Source of the DNA: CAZYVU01 sp964651435
Lineage (GTDB): Bacteria; Desulfobacterota; Syntrophorhabdia; Syntrophorhabdales; CAYQXL01
Assembly (NCBI GenBank): GCA_964651435.1
Contig: CAZYVU010000058.1
Coordinates: forward strand, 1 to 12,750
DNA: 12,750 nucleotides
Direction: 5' to 3'
In this document: piece after piece, positions 1-5,946 of the stretch
How positions within the stretch are numbered: the first letter of the stretch is position 1
How the letters are laid out: the number at the start of each line of letters is the position of its first letter
Notes under the pieces: generated by a model
Databases searched by the model: none
The model's input: the letters and a program-made list of their open reading frames with translations, nothing else
Told to the model about the DNA's origin: nothing
Made by a program: the position numbers and the translations under genes

Positions 1-41
1 TTGACGTGGGGTTTCTTGCGTTCAAACTTTTTCTTAGCCAT
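1..41 (-). CDS. tuf: Elongation factor Tu, first 13 codons only
   Basis: Reading the minus strand from the ATG at 41 gives MAKKKFERKKPHV, the invariant N-terminus of bacterial EF-Tu, the GTPase that carries aminoacyl-tRNA to the ribosome. The gene runs out of the window at position 1. A purine-rich ribosome binding site (GGAGGG type, about 48-55) precedes the ATG. It lies 24 bases downstream of tRNA-Thr(GGT), as in the tRNA-tufB operon of E. coli, so it is probably co-transcribed with the four tRNAs. Only the start is visible, but the match to the family start and the context make the call secure. Confidence 0.93.
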   Translation of the reverse strand, partial: MAKKKFERKKPHV

Positions 42-65
42 AGAGAGCCTCCCTCCATCTGTTTA

Positions 66-141
66 TGGAGCCCACGACCGGAATTGAACCGGTGACCTCA
101 TCCTTACCAAGGATGTGCTCTGCCGACTGAGCTACGTGGGC
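66..141 (-). tRNA. tRNA-Thr (anticodon GGT)
   Basis: The minus strand folds as a full cloverleaf: acceptor stem GCCCACG with CGTGGGC, D arm with AGCTCAG, seven-base anticodon loop with GGT, T arm with GGTTCAATTCC, discriminator T and an encoded CCA. The 76-base length is normal. It is the last tRNA before tuf, the position of thrT in E. coli. Confidence 0.97.
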
Positions 142-144
142 TAC

Positions 145-221
145 TGGAGCGGGAAACGGGACTCGAACCCGCGACCCTCAGCTTGGAAGGCTGATGCTCT
201 AACCAGCTGAGCTACTCCCGC
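145..221 (-). tRNA. tRNA-Gly (anticodon TCC)
   Basis: The minus strand gives acceptor GCGGGAG paired with TTCCCGC (one G-T wobble), anticodon stem TCAGC/GCTGA around a loop with TCC, T loop TTCGAGT, discriminator T and encoded CCA; 77 bases. Only three bases separate it from the next tRNA, so the two must be cut from one precursor. Confidence 0.97.
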
Positions 222-275
222 TCGAAAAATACAGTTACGAGCTTTAAGTTTGGAGCTCCAAGTTGAAGAAGACAA

Positions 276-303
276 CCCAAAACCCTACACCCAAAACCCA
301 AAA
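276..303 (-). repeat. Four-unit 7-bp tandem repeat in the tRNA-Tyr/tRNA-Gly spacer
   Basis: On the plus strand CCC occurs at 276, 283, 290 and 297, exactly every seven bases, in units CCCAAAA, CCCTACA, CCCAAAA, CCCAAAA. The transcribed (minus) strand therefore carries four GGG runs with equal four-base loops, a canonical G-quadruplex motif, inside the precursor between two tRNAs. The same 93-base spacer also has a perfect 12-bp palindrome, TTGGAGCTCCAA, at 250-261. No gene is supported here. Confidence 0.75.
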
Positions 304-314
304 CAATACAATTA

Positions 315-400
315 TGGTGGAGAGGGGAGGGTTCGAACCTCCGAAGGACTGCGCCAACAGATTTACAGTCTGCCCCCTTTGGCCGCTCGGGAACCTCTCC
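315..400 (-). tRNA. tRNA-Tyr (anticodon GTA)
   Basis: The minus strand gives a class II tRNA with a long variable arm, 86 bases. The acceptor GGAGAGG pairs with CCTCTCC, the anticodon loop holds GTA, the discriminator is A and CCA is encoded. The variable arm and anticodon together identify tyrosine. One base separates it from the upstream tRNA-Thr. Confidence 0.97.
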
Positions 401-401
401 G

Positions 402-477
402 TGGAGCTGGTGATGGGACTCGAACCCGCAACCTACTGATTACAAATCAGTTGCTCTGCCGATTGAGCTACACCAGC
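402..477 (-). tRNA. tRNA-Thr (anticodon TGT)
   Basis: The minus strand gives acceptor GCTGGTG paired with CACCAGC, D arm AGCTCAATCGGCAGAGC, anticodon loop with TGT, T loop TTCGAGT and encoded CCA; 76 bases. It is the first gene of the tRNA-tuf operon, about 37 bases after the predicted transcription start, and matches thrU of E. coli in position. Confidence 0.97.
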
Positions 478-520
478 CAAAATGCGTAACTAAGCGCACC
501 TTTGGCCTCAAAAGGAATAT

Positions 521-549
521 TTTATAAAGGATTTTTTCTGTTTCGTCAA
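521..549 (-). promoter_or_regulatory. Sigma70-type promoter of the tRNA-tuf operon
   Basis: On the minus strand TTGACG (plus 544-549) is followed after exactly 17 bases by TATAAA (plus 521-526). The start would fall near 514, shortly before tRNA-Thr(TGT). A second possible -10, TATAAT at plus 554-559, lies just upstream with a weak -35 (TTGCCC, 18-base spacer), so tandem promoters are possible, as is common for stable RNA operons. Confidence 0.7.
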
Positions 550-622
550 GTCTATTATACAGCAATCTACATCCTCAGGGCAAAGAAAATGTTTATCGCT
601 GCCACCCAGCGCAGCGTTACTA

Positions 623-650
623 TTGACAAAAAGGAAAAAATGGTGTTAAT
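623..650 (+). promoter_or_regulatory. Probable sigma70 promoter of the PxxKW gene
   Basis: A consensus TTGACA at 623-628 is followed after 16 bases by GTTAAT at 645-650 (four of six consensus bases), with a TG just upstream of the -10. The start would be near 657, giving a leader of about 30 bases. The promoter faces away from the tRNA promoter, so the 478-688 gap is a divergent promoter region. Confidence 0.5.
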
Positions 651-688
651 TTAGCGACCTTTAAATCTTTTGAGGAGGTGGTGCCGTT

Positions 689-973
689 ATGCGTTGTGAA
701 ACGGTGAAAAAGGGTACAGAGTGTATTTTCATGAAAAAAAGCGGCTGCTCCTACAATGGGGGGCAGTGCTATCCAGTCGTGGCCGAGTGCGAAGGTTGCA
801 CCAGAATCGTCGAATTTGAGACAGGCCGTTTTTGCTCCAGCTTTCCGTATCCGGCCCAGAAATGGCAGAAGGGCGCCTGCCCCATGTCATCTCACGTGAA
901 GAAGGGTCAGAAGGTAGAGGAGCAGAAGATCAACCCTTTAAAGGCTTCCAAGAGAAGTGCCGGCAAGAAGTAG
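689..973 (+). CDS. Small PxxKW-family cysteine-rich protein, function unknown
   Basis: The 94-residue protein has eight cysteines in its first 64 residues (3, 12, 20, 27, 34, 37, 49, 64), including CEGC at 34-37. The PAQKW segment near 55-59 followed by GACPMSSH is the signature of the PxxKW cysteine-rich family, which I recall as small proteins of unknown role, mainly in deltaproteobacteria. The cysteine spacing suggests zinc or an iron-sulfur cluster, which is inference. The tail after residue 70 is rich in lysine and looks disordered. There is no signal peptide. A strong ribosome binding site (GAGGAGGTG, 672-680) fixes the ATG at 689. It is a lone plus-strand gene between the divergent tRNA-tuf operon and rpsT, in front of which a second promoter is likely. 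Confidence 0.85.
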   Translation: MRCETVKKGTECIFMKKSGCSYNGGQCYPVVAECEGCTRIVEFETGRFCSSFPYPAQKWQKGACPMSSHVKKGQKVEEQKINPLKASKRSAGKK

Positions 974-1063
974 TCTCCCCTATCGAAGGGAAACGAAAAT
1001 CAGAGGCTTCGCAGTTCAAACAAAGAAAGACTCTCCAAGCCTTCGATAAGCTGTCCGGGGATT

Positions 1064-1105
1064 TTCGGTGCAACGCTCCTTGGGACGTGGGCCGTTGACA
1101 CCGAA
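1064..1105 (+). other. Bulged 12-bp hairpin upstream of rpsT
   Basis: TTCGGTG at 1064-1070 pairs with CACCGAA at 1099-1105, and the adjoining CAACG at 1071-1075 pairs with CGTTG at 1093-1097, leaving only A1098 bulged and a 17-base loop. No T run follows, so it is not a standard terminator for the gene upstream. It overlaps the -35 box proposed for rpsT. Its loop side shares a core with the hslU-argB spacer element. It could be a dispersed repeat or part of an rpsT control region. Confidence 0.55.
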
Positions 1106-1124
1106 GTCGGTTGAGTGGTAGAAA
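1095..1124 (+). promoter_or_regulatory. Possible sigma70 promoter of rpsT
   Basis: TTGACA at 1095-1100 is a perfect -35 box; TAGAAA at 1119-1124 follows after 18 bases and matches four of six -10 positions. The start would be near 1131, leaving a leader of about 20 bases with the ribosome binding site. The -35 box lies in the right arm of the hairpin at 1064-1105. Confidence 0.45.
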
Positions 1125-1151
1125 TAGTCAAATCTGAGTGGAGGATTGGCG

Positions 1152-1421
1152 GTGAAAAAAAATAAATCGGCCATCAAGAGGGCGCAACAGGCGGAAGGCA
1201 GACGACTGCGCAATGCTCACGTAAAGTCGACCATGAAGGGCTACGTGAAGAAAGCGGTTGCAGTCTTGGATGAGGACAGTGGAGAGGGCGCCCAGGCCGC
1301 TTTCAGAAAAGCCGTGTCGAGCATTCACAAAGCCGCCTCCAAGGGCGTTATCCACAGGAATACAGCGGCCAGAAAGGTTTCCCGTCTGGCAAAAAAGGTT
1401 CAGGCTGCTGCCAAAGGGTGA
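1152..1421 (+). CDS. rpsT: 30S ribosomal protein S20
   Basis: The 89-residue product begins with KKNKSAIKRAQQ after the initiator, the hallmark of S20, a primary binder of 16S rRNA in the 30S subunit. It is lysine- and alanine-rich throughout and of normal length (about 87 residues). I take GTG at 1152 as the start because GGAGG at 1140-1144 lies seven bases upstream. An in-frame TTG at 1146 is only one base after that GGAGG and is too close to use. A non-ATG start is of interest because E. coli rpsT uses UUG and S20 represses its own translation. The gene ends one base before the convergent lptE stop codon, so any terminator must lie inside the neighbour. Confidence 0.95.
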   Translation: MKKNKSAIKRAQQAEGRRLRNAHVKSTMKGYVKKAVAVLDEDSGEGAQAAFRKAVSSIHKAASKGVIHRNTAARKVSRLAKKVQAAAKG

Positions 1422-1422
1422 T

Positions 1423-1932
1423 TTAGTATTCCATCAGGAGCGCTGCGCAAAAGCGTCTCGCCAACCTTTCGGAGACCTTTTTCAACGCCTCTTGCTTGTT
1501 GAACTCTTCGTAGTTGATAATTTCTGCCCCATATGTTTCGAAATCGGAAAGGCTCCAGCGCTTCAGGAGCGTTCCGTCTTTGCGGAAGAGGGATAGGTCT
1601 ATATAGACGTCCACGCGCTTCTCGATTACGCTTCCCTCCTTGTTGACCGTATACGGAATGGCCCGGACGCGCTGGATGGTGCCTTCCACATAGGCATCTG
1701 CCCCGGGCCGGTTGACCTGGAAGAGACCCGTGTTGATCAGCTCCTTTGTAAATGCGTCGGTCATGAATCCGGGCACGTGGGCCTCGTAGCTCTTGTTCTT
1801 GAACATGGGCACGGACAGGGAGGCGATGTCGCCGGCATAGATGCCTTTGTCTTTCACCACTTCGTAGCCGCAGGACGTTACGAGGAAAAGCGACAGAAGG
1901 AGGCTGAGGCAGGTGATCAGCCCTCTCCCCAT
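1423..1932 (-). CDS. lptE: LPS-assembly lipoprotein LptE
   Basis: LptE plugs the LptD barrel in the outer membrane and helps place lipopolysaccharide on the cell surface. From the ATG at 1932 the protein has 169 residues: a short basic start (MGRG), a hydrophobic stretch at 5-18 and a lipobox V-T-S-C with cysteine 21 as the lipidated residue, then GYEVV and the LptE core (VPMFKNKSYE, FTKELI, ADAYVEGTI). The frame stays open upstream to an ATG at 2022, overlapping the end of leuS by ten bases. That 30-residue extension is encoded by two tandem repeats and would push the signal peptide away from the N-terminus, so I prefer 1932; an ATG at 1956 is another option. No clean ribosome binding site decides between them. 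It is the last gene of the long minus-strand run and follows leuS, a common pairing. Confidence 0.88.
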   Translation of the reverse strand: MGRGLITCLSLLLSLFLVTSCGYEVVKDKGIYAGDIASLSVPMFKNKSYEAHVPGFMTDAFTKELINTGLFQVNRPGADAYVEGTIQRVRAIPYTVNKEGSVIEKRVDVYIDLSLFRKDGTLLKRWSLSDFETYGAEIINYEEFNKQEALKKVSERLARRFCAALLMEY

Positions 1933-1960
1933 TCCGCCATTCCGCCATTCCGCCATTCCC
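1930..1960 (-). repeat. 8-bp tandem repeat at the start of lptE
   Basis: On the plus strand CATTCCGC begins at 1930, 1938 and 1946, with a partial copy CATTCCC at 1954-1960; on the transcribed strand the unit reads GCGGAATG. Each unit carries an ATG, giving start codons every eight bases in rotating frames; only 1932 and 1956 are in the lptE frame. The unit length is not a multiple of three, so copy-number change would alter which start is in frame. Confidence 0.85.
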
Positions 1961-1978
1961 CAATCTGCTCTCTTCTCA

Positions 1979-2004
1979 GAACTCCGAACTCCGAACTCCG
2001 AACT
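1979..2004 (-). repeat. 7-bp tandem repeat between leuS and lptE
   Basis: On the plus strand GAACTCC begins at 1979, 1986 and 1993, with a partial GAACT at 2000-2004. It differs in sequence and period from the 8-bp repeat 18 bases away. It contains no stop in the lptE frame and so translates as a spurious SSEFGVRSSE when the long lptE start is used. Confidence 0.85.
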
Positions 2005-2012
2005 TTTTTCCC

Positions 2013-4490
2013 TCACGCGCATACGATGTTCACCAGTTTGTTGGGCACAACGATTGTTTTCTTCACCGCCTTGCCTTCGATATGTCGTTGGACCTTTTCA
2101 AGGGCATAGGCCAGTTCCTTGACCGTTGTTTCGTCGAGGTCCCGTTCCACGTCGATCTTGTCACGGAGCTTGCCGTTCACCTGTACGACCACGGTGACGG
2201 TCTCGTCCCTCGCCAGGTCTTCCCTGTAGCGCGGCCAGGCTTGGCTGCCGATCTGGTCCTCTTTGCCCATCCGGGACCATAGCTCCTCGGCAATGTGGGG
2301 GACAAACGGAAAGAGCAGAAGAAGGACCATCTCCATGGCACCCCGCAGGAGCCGCAGGGTCTTCCCTTCTCTCCAATCGCCTTCCAGTACCTTGTAGATG
2401 ACGTTGACGAGCTCCATGACGCTGGAGATGGCCGTGTTGAGATGGAAGCGCTCGACGTCCTCGGTAACCTTCTTAATGGTCTTGTGCGTCTTAAAGAGAA
2501 GCGCCCTCAGTTCACCGTCTTCCGGGACCGTATCGATGTCGCCCTTGACGGCACTGAGCGTTTCTATACGCTCCATAACCATGCGCCAAACCCTCTGCAG
2601 GAATCTGAGGCTGCCCTCAACGCCCTTGTCCGTCCAGTCCAGGTCTTTTTCCGGCGGTGCGGCGAAGAGGCAGAACAGGCGGGCCGTGTCGGCCCCATAC
2701 TGATTGATCATGCTATCGGGGTCAACCACGTTGCCCTTGGACTTGCTCATCTTGGATCCATCCTTGATGACCATGCCCTGGGTGAGCAGGTTTTGAAAGG
2801 GCTCGCGAAGGCCGACGAGGCCGAGGTCGTTCAGCACGCGGTTAAAAAAGCGCGAATAGAGGAGATGGAGGACGGCGTGCTCGACCCCCCCTATGTACTG
2901 GTCGACGGGCATCCAATAATCGACGCGGGACCTGTCGAGCGCCCCTTCGCGGTGGTCAGGGCAGGTGTATTTCAGATAGTACCACGATGATTCGACGAAG
3001 GTATCCATGGTGTCCGTTTCGCGCCTCGCCGGCCCGTGGCACAGAGGGCATGTCGTCTCGTAAAAGGACCGATCCTCGGCAAGGGGTGATTTCCCTATCA
3101 TGTGAACATCGAGATTGAGGGGCAGGACGACGGGAAGGTCCTCGTAACGAACGGGAACGACGCCGCAATCGGGGCAGTGCACCATGGGTATCGGCGCACC
3201 CCAATACCGCTGCCGTGAAATCCCCCAATCTCTGAGGCGGTAATTGAGCTTCCTCTTTCCCAACCCTTCTTTTTCCAGATGGTCGATTATGGCGTCGATC
3301 GCCCTTCGGTTTTCCATGCCGTCGAAGATTCCCGAATTGGTTAGAATGCCGTCGCCCTCGTAGGCGCTCTCCATGGTGGCGCCGTCCAGCGACGCGCCCT
3401 TGGGCACGATGGTTACGATGACGGGCAGCCCGTACTCCTTGGCAAAGTCATAGTCCCGCTGGTCGTGGGCGGGTACGGACATGATGGCACCCGTGCCATA
3501 CTCCATGAGCACGAAGTTGCCCACAAAGATGGGTATGCGGGCCCCGTTCAAGGGGTTGACGACATATCTTCCCGTGAAGACGCCTTCCTTCGTCATGCTC
3601 GGCTCGGACCTGAAGGACCGGTCCTGGGCCTTTGCCTTTTCCACAAAGGCCCGCACCTTGGCCTCCTGTTCCGTGCCCGCACAGAGGGCCTCCAACAGAG
3701 GGTGTTCCGGCGCCAGAACCATAAAGGTGACGCCGAAGAGGGTATCCGGTCTTGTGGTGAATATGGTGAGGGGAGAACCGTCCTCAAACCGGAAGTCGAC
3801 CTCTACGCCGTAGCTCTTCCCGATCCAGTTCCTTTGCATGTTCAGGACCCGCTCGGGCCACCCGGTCAAGAGGTCGCAGGCGTCGAACAGCTCGTCGGCA
3901 TACTTGGTAATGGCAAAAAACCACTGGGTCAGTTCTTTCTGGACAACCTGCTCTCCACAGCGCCAGCAGGCCCCACCCTCCACCTGTTCGTTTGCCAGCA
4001 CCGTCTGGCACTTGAGGCAGTAGTTGACGGGAGAGCTTTTCCGGTACACGAGGCCACGCTCGTACATTTTGAGGAAGATCCACTGCTCCCAGCGATAATA
4101 GTCCACGTCGCAGGTGGCGATCTCCCGGTGCCAGTCGTAACTGAAGCCGAGGCGTTTCAACTGCTTCCGCATGTACTCGATGTTCTCGTAGGTCCAGGTG
4201 GCGGGGTGGATCCCCCTTTCCATAGCCGCATTTTCTGCAGGCATACCGAAGGCATCCCAACCCATGGGGTGGAGCACGTTGAAGCCCTGCATCCTCTTGT
4301 AGCGGGCCACCACATCGCCTATGGAGTAGTTTCTCACGTGACCCATGTGAATCCTTCCGGAGGGGTAGGGAAACATTTCCAGAAGGTAGTATTTCTGCTT
4401 CGAAGGATCCTCGGAGACCTCAAATAAACCCTTTTCCTCCCAGATCCCCTGCCACTTCGTTTCAATGTCCTGCGGTACATACTGTTTCAT
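2013..4490 (-). CDS. leuS: Leucyl-tRNA synthetase
   Basis: This cytoplasmic class I synthetase charges tRNA-Leu with leucine using ATP. The 825 residues are normal for the bacterial form. The HIGH signature is HMGH at 48-51, after PYPSG at 41-45. A four-cysteine zinc site is visible at C158, C161, C175 and C178. The CP1 editing domain carries the threonine-rich motif TTRPDT at 245-250. Further CxxC pairs (CPDC, CPLC) follow in the second half, and KMSKS lies at 580-584. The C-terminus ends in the usual tRNA-binding domain (VQVNGKLRDK). The ATG at 4490 follows GAGGA with about seven bases of spacing. A 108-base gap separates it from argG; I see no clear promoter or leader (T-box) there. lptE follows after a short repeat-filled spacer. 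Confidence 0.98.
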   Translation of the reverse strand: MKQYVPQDIETKWQGIWEEKGLFEVSEDPSKQKYYLLEMFPYPSGRIHMGHVRNYSIGDVVARYKRMQGFNVLHPMGWDAFGMPAENAAMERGIHPATWTYENIEYMRKQLKRLGFSYDWHREIATCDVDYYRWEQWIFLKMYERGLVYRKSSPVNYCLKCQTVLANEQVEGGACWRCGEQVVQKELTQWFFAITKYADELFDACDLLTGWPERVLNMQRNWIGKSYGVEVDFRFEDGSPLTIFTTRPDTLFGVTFMVLAPEHPLLEALCAGTEQEAKVRAFVEKAKAQDRSFRSEPSMTKEGVFTGRYVVNPLNGARIPIFVGNFVLMEYGTGAIMSVPAHDQRDYDFAKEYGLPVIVTIVPKGASLDGATMESAYEGDGILTNSGIFDGMENRRAIDAIIDHLEKEGLGKRKLNYRLRDWGISRQRYWGAPIPMVHCPDCGVVPVRYEDLPVVLPLNLDVHMIGKSPLAEDRSFYETTCPLCHGPARRETDTMDTFVESSWYYLKYTCPDHREGALDRSRVDYWMPVDQYIGGVEHAVLHLLYSRFFNRVLNDLGLVGLREPFQNLLTQGMVIKDGSKMSKSKGNVVDPDSMINQYGADTARLFCLFAAPPEKDLDWTDKGVEGSLRFLQRVWRMVMERIETLSAVKGDIDTVPEDGELRALLFKTHKTIKKVTEDVERFHLNTAISSVMELVNVIYKVLEGDWREGKTLRLLRGAMEMVLLLLFPFVPHIAEELWSRMGKEDQIGSQAWPRYREDLARDETVTVVVQVNGKLRDKIDVERDLDETTVKELAYALEKVQRHIEGKAVKKTIVVPNKLVNIVCA

Positions 4491-4598
4491 GCCATATCCT
4501 CACACCATCACAAAACGGTCGTTTGGGCGCATCCCTGCGAAACCGAACGAACGGTCCCGCCGGCCCTCTTCGGACGCCATCGAGCGAGGCGACCTGCG

Positions 4599-5798
4599 CT
4601 ACCGGCCCAAAAGGGCCCTGATCCTGAGGCGGAGCGCGTTAAGCCGTATAAAACCGCCCGCATCCTGCTGGTTGTAGACGGAGTCCTTGTCAAAGGTGGC
4701 AAAATCCTTCATGTAGAGCGAATTGGGCGACTTGCGCCCTACGACGATGCAGTTGCCCTTGTACAGCTTGATACGGGCCGTGCCGGTGACGCCGCGCTGA
4801 ATCTCATCGGTAAAGGCCATGATGGCCTTCATCTCCGGAGAATACCAGAAGCCGTAGTAGATGAGTTCGGCAACTTTGGGGATCAGGCCGTCCCTCAGGT
4901 GCATTACCTCGCGATCCATGGTGATCGACTCCACGGCACGGTGGGCGGCGTGAAGAATGGTGCAGCCCGGCGTCTCGTAAACGCCTCGCGATTTCATCCC
5001 AACGAACCTGTTTTCCACGATGTCGACCCGGCCGATGCCGTGCTTTCCTCCCAGGCTGTTCAGGCGTGCGACAATCTCATAGGCGCTCAGCCTCTTTCCG
5101 TTCACGGCCACGGGGACGCCGTCTTCGAAGGAGACCTCTATGTACTGGGGCTTGTCAGGGGCCTTTTCCGGAGAAACGCTAAGGCGGAACATACTTTCAT
5201 CATATTCCTTCCAGGGATCTTCGAGAATGCCGCCCTCATAGCTGATGTGCATGAGGTTTCTATCCATGCTGTAGGGTTTTTTCTTGGTCACGGGAACGGG
5301 GATGCCGTGTTTTGCGGCGTAGTCGATCAGTTCGTCCCGCGACGTGAAGGACCATTCCCTCCAAGGCGATATGATTCTCAGGTTGGGCGCAAAGGCGTAG
5401 TATGTCAGCTCGAAGCGGACCTGATCGTTGCCCTTTCCCGTTGAGCCGTGGACAACGGCATCGGCCTTTTCTGCCAGGGCGATCTCGACCTGTCTTTTTG
5501 CGATAAGCGGTCGGGCGATCGATGTGCCCATGAGGTAGGATCCCTCATAAACCGCGTTGGCGCGAATGGCGAAAAATATGAAATCGCGGGCAAACTCCTC
5601 CTTCAGGTCTTCTATGTAGACCTTCAGGGCACCCGTTTTATAGGCCTTTTCCTCGAGGCCCTCCAGCTCATCCCCCTGGCCCACGTCGGCGGCGTAGGCG
5701 ATGACCTCGCAACCATACTTCTCTTTGATCCAGGTAATGATGACCGATGTGTCGAGTCCGCCCGAATATGCCAAAACCACTTTTTTGATCTTAGACAT
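4599..5798 (-). CDS. argG: Argininosuccinate synthase
   Basis: The enzyme joins citrulline and aspartate with ATP to form argininosuccinate, the seventh step of arginine synthesis. The 399 residues match the family length. The ATP pyrophosphatase loop SGGLDTS is at 12-18, and STGKGNDQVRFE, also typical, lies near the middle of the N-terminal half. The ATG at 5798 follows a very strong ribosome binding site, GGAGGAG, three bases upstream. The 134-base gap after argF holds an imperfect hairpin (about 5840-5859, no T run) and a TATATA with no good -35 box, so I cannot say whether argG has its own promoter. argH, the next pathway gene, is not in the window; leuS follows instead. Confidence 0.98.
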   Translation of the reverse strand: MSKIKKVVLAYSGGLDTSVIITWIKEKYGCEVIAYAADVGQGDELEGLEEKAYKTGALKVYIEDLKEEFARDFIFFAIRANAVYEGSYLMGTSIARPLIAKRQVEIALAEKADAVVHGSTGKGNDQVRFELTYYAFAPNLRIISPWREWSFTSRDELIDYAAKHGIPVPVTKKKPYSMDRNLMHISYEGGILEDPWKEYDESMFRLSVSPEKAPDKPQYIEVSFEDGVPVAVNGKRLSAYEIVARLNSLGGKHGIGRVDIVENRFVGMKSRGVYETPGCTILHAAHRAVESITMDREVMHLRDGLIPKVAELIYYGFWYSPEMKAIMAFTDEIQRGVTGTARIKLYKGNCIVVGRKSPNSLYMKDFATFDKDSVYNQQDAGGFIRLNALRLRIRALLGR

Positions 5799-5930
5799 TG
5801 TCTCCTCCGTATCGTTCCTTTTCCATGGTGCTTTTCTATCCCTGCAGCCTTGCAGCGGGCCGCCCTTCCTGCTTCTCTCTATATAATGTTACCTTTCGCT
5901 CAATTACTCTACTCAACTACCTATTTCCTC

Positions 5931-5946
5931 AATCACTTAATCACTT
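5931..5946 (-). repeat. 8-bp direct repeat at the 3' end of argF
   Basis: Two exact copies of AAGTGATT on the minus strand (plus AATCACTT at 5931-5938 and 5939-5946). They supply the last codons and the TGA stop of argF (5933-5935), so the ArgF tail EVIK comes from the repeat. Only two copies are present, so chance is possible. Confidence 0.5.

Noticed and set aside
250..489. Plus-strand open frame of 79 codons across the tRNA genes
   Set aside because: It reads antisense through tRNA-Tyr and tRNA-Thr and a tandem repeat; not a gene.
974..1000. CCCT/AGGG hairpin after the PxxKW gene as a terminator
   Set aside because: Only four base pairs and no T run.
1146..1148. TTG as start of rpsT
   Set aside because: It is one base from the GGAGG ribosome binding site; GTG at 1152 has seven-base spacing and gives the usual S20 N-terminus.
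1395..1420. Terminator for lptE inside the end of rpsT (GGC-AGCA-GCC then six T on the minus strand)
   Set aside because: The stem is only three base pairs and the T run is several bases away, so it is not convincing.
1400..1963. Alternative minus-strand frame of 187 codons over lptE
   Set aside because: It overlaps lptE in another frame, while the lptE frame has a lipobox and LptE family sequence; a shadow.
3465..4427. Long plus-strand open frame of 320 codons opposite leuS
   Set aside because: It lies wholly antisense to a full-length leuS with all motifs, has no recognisable family and is explained by GC-biased codon use. The same applies to plus-strand frames at 7009-8094 (opposite argD) and 9190-10032 (opposite hslU).
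4491..4598. Operator or leader between argG and leuS (CAAAACGGTCGTTTG near 4511-4525)
   Set aside because: The inverted repeat is short and imperfect, does not look like an arginine repressor box or a T-box, and no promoter is clear.
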